Positions 15,301 to 22,939 of a stretch of 27,583 nt of DNA are shown here, piece after piece. The position numbers and the translations under genes are program-made. The number at the start of each line of letters is the position of its first letter. Positions within the stretch are counted from its first letter, which is position 1. This DNA is from VRUG01 sp965372745 (GTDB taxonomy: Bacteria; Planctomycetota; Phycisphaerae; Sedimentisphaerales; Anaerobacaceae), in the NCBI GenBank assembly GCA_965372745.1, contig CBDVDM010000023.1, forward strand, positions 1 to 27,583. The letters run 5' to 3'. Under the pieces are notes generated by a model. The model had not been told where the DNA came from. It saw only the letters and a program-made list of their open reading frames with translations, and searched no databases.

Positions 15301-15370
15301 AGACACGGATTTACGCAGTTTTTATTTATTTATTTTTTTAATCCGTGTTCATCCGTGTTAATCAGTGTCT
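15301..15370. repeat. Inverted tandem 10-mers (ACACGGATTA family)
   Basis: On the + strand AGACACGGAT (15301-15310) starts the element. On the complement three consecutive 10-mers, AGACACTGAT, TAACACGGAT and GAACACGGAT, fill 15341-15370. The outer ends TAGACACGGATT and AATCAGTGTCTA pair with one mismatch, so the element can form a stem with an AT-rich loop. The family is also present at 381-410. Confidence 0.6.
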
Positions 15371-15407
15371 AATACAAATTCCTATACAATAAATTTTAAA
15401 CTTCCGG

Positions 15408-18400
15408 CTACTCTTCTGCCTCCAGAACCCGAACTGGGTCCATAGGTTCAGGCTCTATACCAGGCCAGTCCTGGTATTTCTGGAATTCGCTTTCGCCCCG
15501 CTCAAAGGCCGATTTCTCACGTTCTGAAATCTTTACAAGTTCCGGTAGCCCAGATGTCTCAGCCGGTCTTAAAATATTGGCCCTTACAAATATGTAAAGC
15601 CTTGTCTGCCTGTCTACATCATCAATAGTTCTAAATAGTCCACCAATAATCGGTATATCACCAAGACCTGGAATCTTGCTGCCGCCCTTGGACTGGTCGA
15701 GCTGCAATATACCACCTAAAATTATCGTACTCTTATCAGGCACCGTGACAATTGTACTAATGTTATCTTCTTTTAAATCAGGAGGCGGTTCATTTTCGGC
15801 AATCTCACCTTCAGGTATCTGGCTTGAACGCGACATTTCTATTTCCAGTCGAAGCAAATTACCTTCACTGATATGAGGAGTTATAGTAAGTTCTATACCG
15901 GATGTAAATGTCTCAAATGTATAACTTTTATCAAAAAAATCGGCGGTTGTACTTGTATCATCTCCTACTCTGCCTGTCTGTGACGTTCTTGCTATATATA
16001 GCGTTGTCTTTTTATCAATCGTACCTTGTTCATTATCGTTAACCAGAATTCTCGGCTGAGCAAGAACCCTGCCATAACCCTTTTCCTGCATCAACGTCAA
16101 TAATGCTTCAATATGACGGTCTGCATAAAAACCTGTTCCTGTTCCGCCTACTGAACGGTATACAGCAGTTTTTTTGCCGGAAAATATAGCTCCTGTACCT
16201 GCAAGGCTTAATGCATCACCTGCCGCCATCAATGGTATCTTGGTTATTAAGTCCAGATCATATGCAAACAAATCCGTTTTTGAAATCTCAACTAACATAA
16301 CATCAATCAATACCTGAGGCCTGCGCTTGTCCAGCGTCGTTATCAATTTCCTTATCCATTCCTGGTTCTTTTTACTGGCATAAACAATTATCGAAAAAGT
16401 ATTTTCATCGGGAACGATAACAATATCTTCATCTATTTTCTTAACTGTTTTTTGTATCTTGCCTTCTTTGTCCTTGACAGTCTCCTGAATCAGCTTCTGC
16501 AGAACCTCGGCCAACGCCTCCGGGTCCTGATTTTCCAGCGGATAAATCTCATACGGAATTGCCCGCTCGAGCGTCTCACTGTCGATATAGCTGATAATCG
16601 TTGCTATCTGGATATGCTGCTCGGCAGTGGCATTGACCAGAAGTGAATTAGTCGCATCAACTATCACAATCTGAGGCTCCTCTACCGGCGCCTCCAATGC
16701 TGTTGTGGTAGCCGTCCGGGCAGCACCTTTGCCAGGCGAGCTAACCCTGCCGGGCGCAGCGGCCCTGCCGGTATTTATTACGCCAAGCTCCTGCAGTTTG
16801 TTTTTTACTTCTTCTGCTCCGACATGCTGAATCTCGTAAAGCCTCATCGTACGAAGGTCCTGCTGTACTACATCAAGACTGTCTATCAGACCATTAACTA
16901 TCTCTAACTGCTCTTCCGAGCCAATCATTAAAATGCGGTTTGTCCTTTCGTCCGCGTCCAGATAAACCGCAGGTTTTTCTGAAGGCCTGCCCGGTGCAGG
17001 AGCGACTTTTCTGCCACGCTTCGTTCTCGCCGGAGCAGACACCGGAGCAGCTATCGTCACTGATATCGTTCCCAAATTCTCGGCAAGCGTCTTTATCTTG
17101 GGAGCCAGGGTCTTTGCCATCGTATACTTTAGCTGCCTGAACTGAAACTTCCTTCTGCTCGGCTCATCTACCATCGCAAGAAGCTCTTCGATACGACCCA
17201 TCCGATACGCATAGCCGGTAACAATCAGCGTCGAGGTCTCAGCTATCGCAGAGATGCTCACGCCAAGCTTCATACCACTCAGAAGATTTTTGGCACTACC
17301 AGGGTCTACATACTTCAATTTAAAAATTCGAGTTATGATTACATCACCGTATCTGACTTCATCCGCCTCGTCATGAAGCAAAACAGGGTCTATATCCAAT
17401 ACCTCACCAGCCGGAACTATAGTGACCAGGTTGCCCTTGCGTGCCATAACAAAACCTTTGAACTTAAGCACCGACTCGAGCAGCGGATACAAGTCCCTGA
17501 CCTTGATTGGCCCGCGAAGTCTCAGCGTCACATCACCTTTTATCTTGGCAGCATCATACATATAATCCAGTTCCAGATACTCACCAATAAGACCAAGCAA
17601 ATCAGTGATATTAAGTTTCTCTGGTAAATCCAAATCGAGCATTTCGCTGTCTATCTCAACCGATTCGGGTTTGTACCCCCGACTATTAACATCAGACGAT
17701 TCGTAACGCCCTTGAGTCTCCACTATTTCAGTTCGTTTTTCTGCAACTGACAAGGCCTCAGTTCTTCTCCGCTCGGCTTCTCTTGACTTTAGAGATTCAA
17801 CATCTCGTCGCCGTTCAACTTCTTGCGAACCTAAAACCGACTCGCTGCTGTTTATGTCTGTCTCAGCATTTGCTATTGAATCCAAAAGTTTATTGAAAAG
17901 CTCACCAGAACCGTCTTGCCGCGGGTAAACCTTCTTTTCAACCGCTTTCGCTTTATTTGGCTCGGTTTCAGCCGGCTCAGCTGACTCCTGAAGTTTAACT
18001 ATCGAAGCAATAATACTATCTGTCAATCTCTCCGGAGCTATAACCACAACAGAACCCTCGTGGATGTCTATTATCGCCTTGTTTTTCGCCTGAGCTGCGG
18101 GGGGATTGGAAAAGCTACCTATTGAAATATCGCCTGTTTCTCTGGCTATATCCTCGTTAGAAGGCAGGTTCTCGGTCTCAGAGACAGCAAACAGCGCCTT
18201 TATCACATAATGTTCATCGCTATCAACAAGTTTCAGCAGCGATGTCGCCTTGCCAAGCTCCTCAGACTGGGCAGTCAGCAAAAGCGTATTAGGTGCAGGA
18301 AGCTGGGAAACCGTTCCAAGATTAAGACGCTCAAGATATGCCCTGCCCTCACTTGACGGGATATTGCGCAGCGAAAAAACCCGGTAGCGTCCCGGATTAG

Positions 18401-18509
18401 ACTGGTCATTCTGGCCATAACAAACGTAACTGCCTGCAATACAAACAGTTACCGTGCATAAAAAAAACCTCATCACCCATCTGATACCCTGCTCTCGACC
18501 TTTTAACAT
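15408..18509 (-). CDS. gspD: T2SS outer-membrane secretin GspD, enlarged
   Basis: A 1033-residue secretin; typical GspD is about 650-700. A Sec signal sequence (about 12-32) is followed by an extra N-terminal region (40-175) that resembles a secretin repeat (YRVFSLRNI, then NTLLLTAQSEEL). A charged linker covers 176-290. The N0 domain lies near 295-368 (LNITDLLGLIGEYLELDY). Four N1-type repeats start near 392, 455, 553 and 652, with Pro/Ala/Gly/Arg-rich insertions at 488-512 and 581-610. The C-terminal secretin domain (about 730-980) contains LAQPRILVNDNEQG and VPDKSTIILGGIL with SKIPGLGDIPIIGGLFR. It forms the outer-membrane exit channel. The ATG has GGAG six nt upstream. It is the first gene of the operon. 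Confidence 0.95.
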   Translation of the reverse strand: MLKGREQGIRWVMRFFLCTVTVCIAGSYVCYGQNDQSNPGRYRVFSLRNIPSSEGRAYLERLNLGTVSQLPAPNTLLLTAQSEELGKATSLLKLVDSDEHYVIKALFAVSETENLPSNEDIARETGDISIGSFSNPPAAQAKNKAIIDIHEGSVVVIAPERLTDSIIASIVKLQESAEPAETEPNKAKAVEKKVYPRQDGSGELFNKLLDSIANAETDINSSESVLGSQEVERRRDVESLKSREAERRRTEALSVAEKRTEIVETQGRYESSDVNSRGYKPESVEIDSEMLDLDLPEKLNITDLLGLIGEYLELDYMYDAAKIKGDVTLRLRGPIKVRDLYPLLESVLKFKGFVMARKGNLVTIVPAGEVLDIDPVLLHDEADEVRYGDVIITRIFKLKYVDPGSAKNLLSGMKLGVSISAIAETSTLIVTGYAYRMGRIEELLAMVDEPSRRKFQFRQLKYTMAKTLAPKIKTLAENLGTISVTIAAPVSAPARTKRGRKVAPAPGRPSEKPAVYLDADERTNRILMIGSEEQLEIVNGLIDSLDVVQQDLRTMRLYEIQHVGAEEVKNKLQELGVINTGRAAAPGRVSSPGKGAARTATTTALEAPVEEPQIVIVDATNSLLVNATAEQHIQIATIISYIDSETLERAIPYEIYPLENQDPEALAEVLQKLIQETVKDKEGKIQKTVKKIDEDIVIVPDENTFSIIVYASKKNQEWIRKLITTLDKRRPQVLIDVMLVEISKTDLFAYDLDLITKIPLMAAGDALSLAGTGAIFSGKKTAVYRSVGGTGTGFYADRHIEALLTLMQEKGYGRVLAQPRILVNDNEQGTIDKKTTLYIARTSQTGRVGDDTSTTADFFDKSYTFETFTSGIELTITPHISEGNLLRLEIEMSRSSQIPEGEIAENEPPPDLKEDNISTIVTVPDKSTIILGGILQLDQSKGGSKIPGLGDIPIIGGLFRTIDDVDRQTRLYIFVRANILRPAETSGLPELVKISEREKSAFERGESEFQKYQDWPGIEPEPMDPVRVLEAEE

Positions 18510-18549
18510 AAATCACTCCAAAGTCTTACTTCGAAATCACACTTTCAAT

Positions 18550-18578
18550 ATTGTCGTAGTGTCTTTATCGGGCATCAA
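18550..18578 (-). promoter_or_regulatory. Candidate promoter of the T2SS operon
   Basis: On the complement, TTGATG (18573-18578) and GACAAT (18550-18555) are exactly 17 nt apart, each matching the sigma-70 consensus at four of six positions. They lie 41 nt upstream of the gspD ATG. GCCCGATAA at 18565-18573 overlaps the site and resembles the sigma-28 -10 element, with a poor -35. Confidence 0.35.
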
Positions 18579-18849
18579 AGCCTAAAATTATTAAAATAAC
18601 CCCTTTTTTCAAAAGCCTTTAGATACATTTTCGTCTCAAATTTGTCGAACCTTAAAAAAACAATCGTTCGAACACTAAATCAGACAGCCAAAACGGCCAA
18701 AAGTTCCCTGTTTTCAGGTTAAAAATGCCTAATTTAGACAAAAAATAACAAAAAGTGATTTTTCGCCTGCCCTAATGTTTAGATTTGGAAACAAATCTAT
18801 AGGGGTTTTGTCATATTTGGATAATAATTTATGAATTATATTGTTTAGC

Positions 18850-18868
18850 CGTCGCCGTGTCGGCGACG
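18850..18868. repeat. GC-rich palindrome CGTCGCCG-TGT-CGGCGACG
   Basis: Perfect 8-bp stem with a 3-nt loop in an otherwise AT-rich intergenic region. Confidence 0.5.
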
Positions 18869-18961
18869 AGTTTCTTACTATCACCCAGCCTGCCCAGCAA
18901 AGCACAGAGCCCAAGCGTTAGCAAAGGGTATATTTAATATCATCCCTGACTTGTTCATGGA

Positions 18962-18976
18962 TCCGCCTGCGGCGGA
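18962..18976. repeat. Palindrome TCCGCC-TGC-GGCGGA
   Basis: Perfect 6-bp stem with a 3-nt loop, similar in core to the hairpin at 15279-15291. Confidence 0.4.
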
Positions 18977-19025
18977 CTCGCAATAACATTCGCGCATTTT
19001 TTTTACGACCATTGGTATAATCCAC

Positions 19026-19064
19026 AAAAAAAACGGTGCGCTCCTGGAAACAGGAACGCACCGT
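19026..19064 (-). terminator. Rho-independent terminator of the GH16 gene
   Basis: On the complement, ACGGTGCG-T-TCCTG, loop TTTC, CAGGA-G-CGCACCGT forms a stem of two perfect blocks (8 + 5 bp, one internal mismatch) followed directly by eight T residues (19033-19026). It starts 27 nt after the GH16 stop codon. This is the clearest terminator in the window. Confidence 0.85.
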
Positions 19065-19090
19065 CGTATTTACATCACAAAATCAGTTTT

Positions 19091-21619
19091 TCAAAGACCG
19101 TTATAATCGTTAAGAATTTCCTCAGCACTTCGAGCACCATTGTAGATTTTTACCTCGTCAATGGTACCGTTGAAGGAATAAGTTCCTATATCATCTTCTC
19201 CGATTTGAATAAGACTGCTAACAGATTGAATAGAGCTTATAGTTGTCGGCACTGTTTGGGCAACTCCATCTACATATATTTTAATGTATTCTCCCGGCTT
19301 AAAGACGCCGACAACATGATGCCATCCATATTCCGGCAACTCTGTATCGAAAGTCGCAGTTACAGAATTAACTCCATCGTGTATAGTAAAGCTCGGTTTT
19401 AAGTCATCCAGCCATAACCCGTAACAATGATGACTTACATCACCATATCGCCATGAGTCAAGCCATTTGCCCACTATAGAGCCTTTATTATGCAGGTATG
19501 AGTATGGACCGCGCAAAACCCATGCCTCAACAGTTATCTCATGAGTAATATTCAAACTCGCTGAAGGCGGAATGGTCACATAATTGCGCCAAAACATGAA
19601 AAAGTAAATACCTAAAGACTCATTCCAGCCGGAAGAGCGAGTATCCGCATATCGACCATAAACAGTTCCGTGGTTATTATTACCGGTCTCATCATAGACA
19701 GTAGTACCGCCGCCGGCCTCATCGAACGACCAATAGGACATTAACACGGAAGTAACATCTTTTTCATTGTTATAGTCTGCAAGAATTTCCCAAAAACTTC
19801 GAGCATAGTTATAAATTTTCACCTCATCAATTATACCGGCGAAGGTATGGTTCGGCTCTGGATTTATCCCACCACTCTCCATGCCAATGAATAATGTAGC
19901 AGTGTTTGTATCGATTGTTCCGGCACAAGGAGTTGCAGCAACGAATTCACCATTGACATACAGTTTCATATGTGCCCCATCAAAAGTTACTGATAAACGT
20001 ACCCATTCATTCAATGGCAGGTCATTTGGCGAGACTACACTATAATATGTGCCGGAGATGCGAAATTCTGCTACCACTTTACCTGGATAATCATTAGAAT
20101 AACCGCCTATTCCTAAATAATACCCTCCTGCTTGTTTCTTTGATACAATACTTTCATCATGCCCTTCAAAAGAACTCTTTTTTACCCATGCCTCAATTGT
20201 AATCGCATCAATCAATTGTAAAGTCTCCGAATTGCACACTGACACACAATTATATTTTTCTGCATCAAAGTTAAGTGCCGAACAAAGTTTACCTTGCGTC
20301 CAATCAGGCCAATGAATATATCCGTCGTTGTTATTAGAGGTCTCATCGTAGGCATAATGGCTATCGTTCTCATCGAGCTTCCAATATCCAACACATTCCT
20401 GCGGCTGCTGCTCCTGCTCATAAACTTCCAGCTCAAACATAGAATAGCCCCATATACTGCCATATTCCCGCTGGGTACAATAAACTCTTACGTAACAGCC
20501 GGTCTGCGGTGCAAATTCATGAGTTCGCCAGTAGTTGGCGGGATCGCCAGTGCCCGGGTAATAAGTTTCATTGCCGCTGATGCTAATGCAATCGGTCCAT
20601 GGGCCATCGAGACTGTCGGCAATCTGTATTTTATAGTCTCTGGCATAAGCATATTGCCATAAGATTTTAACCTTATCAATAGTGTATGTGTTTCCCAGAT
20701 CCACACGTAGCCATTGCGGTTCGCTGCCCCAGGCAGATGCCCAGCGTGAGGCAAGAGTGCCATCGACCGCCTTGTAAGCATAGTAGGTTGTATCCGGCTG
20801 AACAGAAGAAGCGGAAACATCTTTACCTAACGCCAGGTTATCCTCATTCACCAGCTGCTCAGGCGGAGTATCGTACACACGTACATAGTCCACTTCGAAA
20901 TCAGCTAAAGGACAGCCGGTAGGATGGTCATATTCACTAGGGGATGAACTCAAAATCATCAGTGCTGCCATTGCAGAAACGTTAGCAGGACCACCTGGTA
21001 CGCACGATATAATATCATCGACATAAAAAATTGGTGTTTCAGTTTCAGTCCAGTAGACGCCGTAAGTATGCCATTGCGTTTCATCTATGCCGGTAGGACC
21101 TCCGTCACGCAGCTCATCTGTCCAATGATAGACTTGAAAAGGGCTGTACTCTCCCCACGCAGTAACGAATTCAAAAATGTCAAACTCCGGCGGCCATACC
21201 CAGGTAACACCATTCCAGCCGACTGTCCACCATGCTGACCATATATTTGTGTCAGCCGCGGAATGTCTGACCCGTGCCTCTAAATATTTATACTGCGGGT
21301 GATACTTACTCTCTAATTTTGCGCCGGTCCAGTTGCCGGTGTTATAAACTTCTTCCTGTGAGTGTAATTTCAACGTCCCGCCGGAAACCTCAACATTATG
21401 CGGTGCATACCAGCACTGCCAGTTCTCCCAGTCATGAGCATCGATAATAGTCCACTTAGTCGTATCAATTGACGTGCCGTCAAATTCATCGCTCCATAGG
21501 AGAGTTCGAGCAGATGTAGTACCACAGGCCAGACTTAATGCTAATAAGACAGTCAGCAGCAATAATTTGTACCCCAATCTTCTTTTACTCGCAACTGTAA
21601 ATTTCGTTTGTAACTTCAT
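19091..21619 (-). CDS. Secreted modular GH16 glycoside hydrolase (GH16 - F5/8C - LamG - LamG)
   Basis: An 842-residue exported enzyme. Residues 1-37 are a signal peptide with a long basic start, probably cleaved after TTSA. Residues 38-250 are a GH16 catalytic domain: LLWSDEFDGTSIDTTKW at the front, and the active-site motif EFDIFE at 145-150, giving nucleophile E145, assisting D147 and acid/base E150. Residues about 258-402 are an F5/8 type C (CBM32-like) module (NLALGKDVSASS, then SRWASAW). Residues about 409-615 and 628-842 are two LamG/concanavalin-A-like jellyrolls, each ending in an IDEVKIYNxARS-type motif. GH16 enzymes cleave beta-1,3/1,4 glucans or galactans such as laminarin, agar or carrageenan; the substrate cannot be read here. 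I start at ATG 21619, nine nt after GGAGG; an upstream in-frame extension to 21685 lacks a site. It may be a T2SS substrate. Confidence 0.92.
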   Translation of the reverse strand: MKLQTKFTVASKRRLGYKLLLLTVLLALSLACGTTSARTLLWSDEFDGTSIDTTKWTIIDAHDWENWQCWYAPHNVEVSGGTLKLHSQEEVYNTGNWTGAKLESKYHPQYKYLEARVRHSAADTNIWSAWWTVGWNGVTWVWPPEFDIFEFVTAWGEYSPFQVYHWTDELRDGGPTGIDETQWHTYGVYWTETETPIFYVDDIISCVPGGPANVSAMAALMILSSSPSEYDHPTGCPLADFEVDYVRVYDTPPEQLVNEDNLALGKDVSASSVQPDTTYYAYKAVDGTLASRWASAWGSEPQWLRVDLGNTYTIDKVKILWQYAYARDYKIQIADSLDGPWTDCISISGNETYYPGTGDPANYWRTHEFAPQTGCYVRVYCTQREYGSIWGYSMFELEVYEQEQQPQECVGYWKLDENDSHYAYDETSNNNDGYIHWPDWTQGKLCSALNFDAEKYNCVSVCNSETLQLIDAITIEAWVKKSSFEGHDESIVSKKQAGGYYLGIGGYSNDYPGKVVAEFRISGTYYSVVSPNDLPLNEWVRLSVTFDGAHMKLYVNGEFVAATPCAGTIDTNTATLFIGMESGGINPEPNHTFAGIIDEVKIYNYARSFWEILADYNNEKDVTSVLMSYWSFDEAGGGTTVYDETGNNNHGTVYGRYADTRSSGWNESLGIYFFMFWRNYVTIPPSASLNITHEITVEAWVLRGPYSYLHNKGSIVGKWLDSWRYGDVSHHCYGLWLDDLKPSFTIHDGVNSVTATFDTELPEYGWHHVVGVFKPGEYIKIYVDGVAQTVPTTISSIQSVSSLIQIGEDDIGTYSFNGTIDEVKIYNGARSAEEILNDYNGL

Positions 21620-21653
21620 TCTCTGCGTCCTCCATAAAAAGTTTAAAAAGTCC

Positions 21654-21671
21654 ATGTACCACATAGTACAT
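21654..21671. promoter_or_regulatory. Operator-like palindrome at the GH16 promoter
   Basis: ATGTAC (21654-21659), six bases, GTACAT (21666-21671) is a perfect 6-6-6 dyad. It covers the proposed -10 and start point of the GH16 promoter, so a bound dimeric regulator could block transcription. Confidence 0.4.
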
Positions 21672-21693
21672 AGGGAAATAAACATTTCGGCAA
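21665..21693 (-). promoter_or_regulatory. Candidate GH16 promoter
   Basis: On the complement, TTGCCG (21688-21693) and TGTACT (21665-21670) are 17 nt apart, each with four of six consensus bases. The start point would be near 21658, about 40 nt before the ATG. Confidence 0.4.
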
Positions 21694-22075
21694 ATATCTT
21701 TTGGAAACCATTAGGTAGGCTTACAACTCTGCAATATGATAAGGATTTGCTATCACGTCATCCTGCCTGTCTTTTACGGATTCAAGGCTCAAAGCAGCAG
21801 TAATATCACAGTTGCATATATCAGACATAATGGTTGTAACAGAAAAAACGGATTTGTCAATAAAAAAACTCGAGTTTAGGGATTTTGGCATAAGTTTTTT
21901 CGAAGTAAATCCATGCGAAGCCAAAAATAATATCAATTGGAATTAAGGATGGCTTTAATAATTGCTTTTGAGTGACTGGTAGTCTTGATACATCGGGATT
22001 GCTTTCTGGCAAGGAAGGTAAACCAGCCTCTCTTCATTTCTTAGAGTTCTTTTTCCTGGTCTCGATGAGGTTTGT
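21694..22075. other. Intergenic region upstream of GH16
   Basis: About 380 nt between the GspC-like gene and the GH16 promoter. Short open frames occur on both strands but none has a ribosome binding site together with recognisable sequence. I see no clear terminator for the GspC-like operon. Confidence 0.4.
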
Positions 22076-22912
22076 CTACCTTTGTACTTTTCTGCGGTGT
22101 CGCGTTCGTAAAATCTTTCCTTCACGTTGCTTCTGTGCCTGCTGCGCAGCTCTGTCAACACCTTTCAACTCCTGGCCAAGCTTATCCAGACTTTCCGCCT
22201 CTTCTCCACTGATTCGCACACCCTTAAGCTGAGAAACAAACTTTTCCATCCGAGCTGCTGCCTGTTCATCGTTAATTGAATCGCCCTCCGCATCAACCTG
22301 AAGCTCATCCACCATCTGGTTGAACAACTCTATTTCCCTGTCACTCATCTGCTTTTCGAGCTTATCAGCTTCAGATTTTTTACCTCTCAACAGGCTTTTT
22401 TTCGGAGGCCTTTTCGCTTTCAGCTCGATTGTTTTGCTGCCGTCATTAACGATCACCACCCCGTCCTTTATCTGTTCGATAACCATACGGCCAATCTTAT
22501 CGGACCGCCTCACCCACCGAAAGCCCTTGCCAGGCTCATCTATCAACGCCAGAGATAAATCTGGTTTAGACGCATAATAACTTGTGCCTATAAGTTTGAA
22601 TTTAACTGAAGCCGCTGCCGGTTTAGGTTTGACACTCGGCGTTGAGCGGGGTTTTGAGGGCCTTTTGGGCGGTTTCGGGGCCGGTGGTGGATTAAGATAC
22701 CTGGCAAAGCTTTGGGCCTCCTGTACAAGCGGTGATTTGGCATCTTCAGCACCTGCGCCGATGCCTTGCAGCTTTTCGAACTTGTCCATTATAGTTGGCG
22801 ACTTCAGTAATTCATCCATCTGTTCATCAGCACAAGCCTCGCCAACAACAAGAAAAACTGCAATCCCAGCCAACAACATCATAAAACCTGTTATTCGCAA
22901 TGTCTTTACCAT
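22076..22912 (-). CDS. GspC/PilP-like protein with T2SS homology region
   Basis: A 278-residue membrane-anchored or exported protein. Residues 7-24 are hydrophobic, a signal sequence or anchor ending near GEACADE. Residues 72-102 form a Pro/Lys-rich linker. Residues 104-166 (VKFKLIGTSYYASKPDLSLA, and onward to VVIVNDGSKTIEL) match the pattern of the GspC homology region and PilP beta domain: LxGT, a strand ending in a residue like SLALI, then a glycine turn, KIG and a VVIV-x2-GS-x-TIEL end. In T2SS, GspC links the inner-membrane platform to the N0 domain of GspD. The C-terminal 170-278 is charged and helical, not the PDZ of classic GspC. It ends an operon with the cytochrome and DUF1573 genes (27-nt gap). 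This is a plausible supplier of the C component missing from the gsp operon. Confidence 0.6.
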   Translation of the reverse strand: MVKTLRITGFMMLLAGIAVFLVVGEACADEQMDELLKSPTIMDKFEKLQGIGAGAEDAKSPLVQEAQSFARYLNPPPAPKPPKRPSKPRSTPSVKPKPAAASVKFKLIGTSYYASKPDLSLALIDEPGKGFRWVRRSDKIGRMVIEQIKDGVVIVNDGSKTIELKAKRPPKKSLLRGKKSEADKLEKQMSDREIELFNQMVDELQVDAEGDSINDEQAAARMEKFVSQLKGVRISGEEAESLDKLGQELKGVDRAAQQAQKQREGKILRTRHRRKVQR

Positions 22913-22939
22913 AATTAATCGTCCGCATTTACTTGCTAC

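Larger units (their letters stand above)
18510..19025. other. Intergenic region between GH16 gene and gspD
   Basis: About 515 nt without a supported gene. It contains the gspD promoter candidate (18550-18578), AT-rich DNA, and two GC-rich palindromes at 18850-18868 and 18962-18976. An open frame on the complement (18729-18914, opening MGSVLCWAGWV) lacks a recognisable domain and a ribosome binding site, and spans a palindrome. I treat it as repeat DNA rather than a gene. Confidence 0.5.

Noticed and set aside
18729..18914. 61-codon frame on the complement opening MGSVLCWAGWV
   Set aside because: No ribosome binding site, contains a perfect GC palindrome, and shows no domain. More likely repeat DNA.
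18510..18980. c-di-GMP riboswitch upstream of gspD
   Set aside because: A GGCAGGCTGGGTGATAG stretch on the complement recalled one part of the GEMM aptamer, but the other conserved segments and helices are absent.
21721..22161. Short minus-strand frames of about 70 codons upstream of GH16
   Set aside because: No ribosome binding sites and no recognisable sequence; the second overlaps the end of the GspC-like gene.
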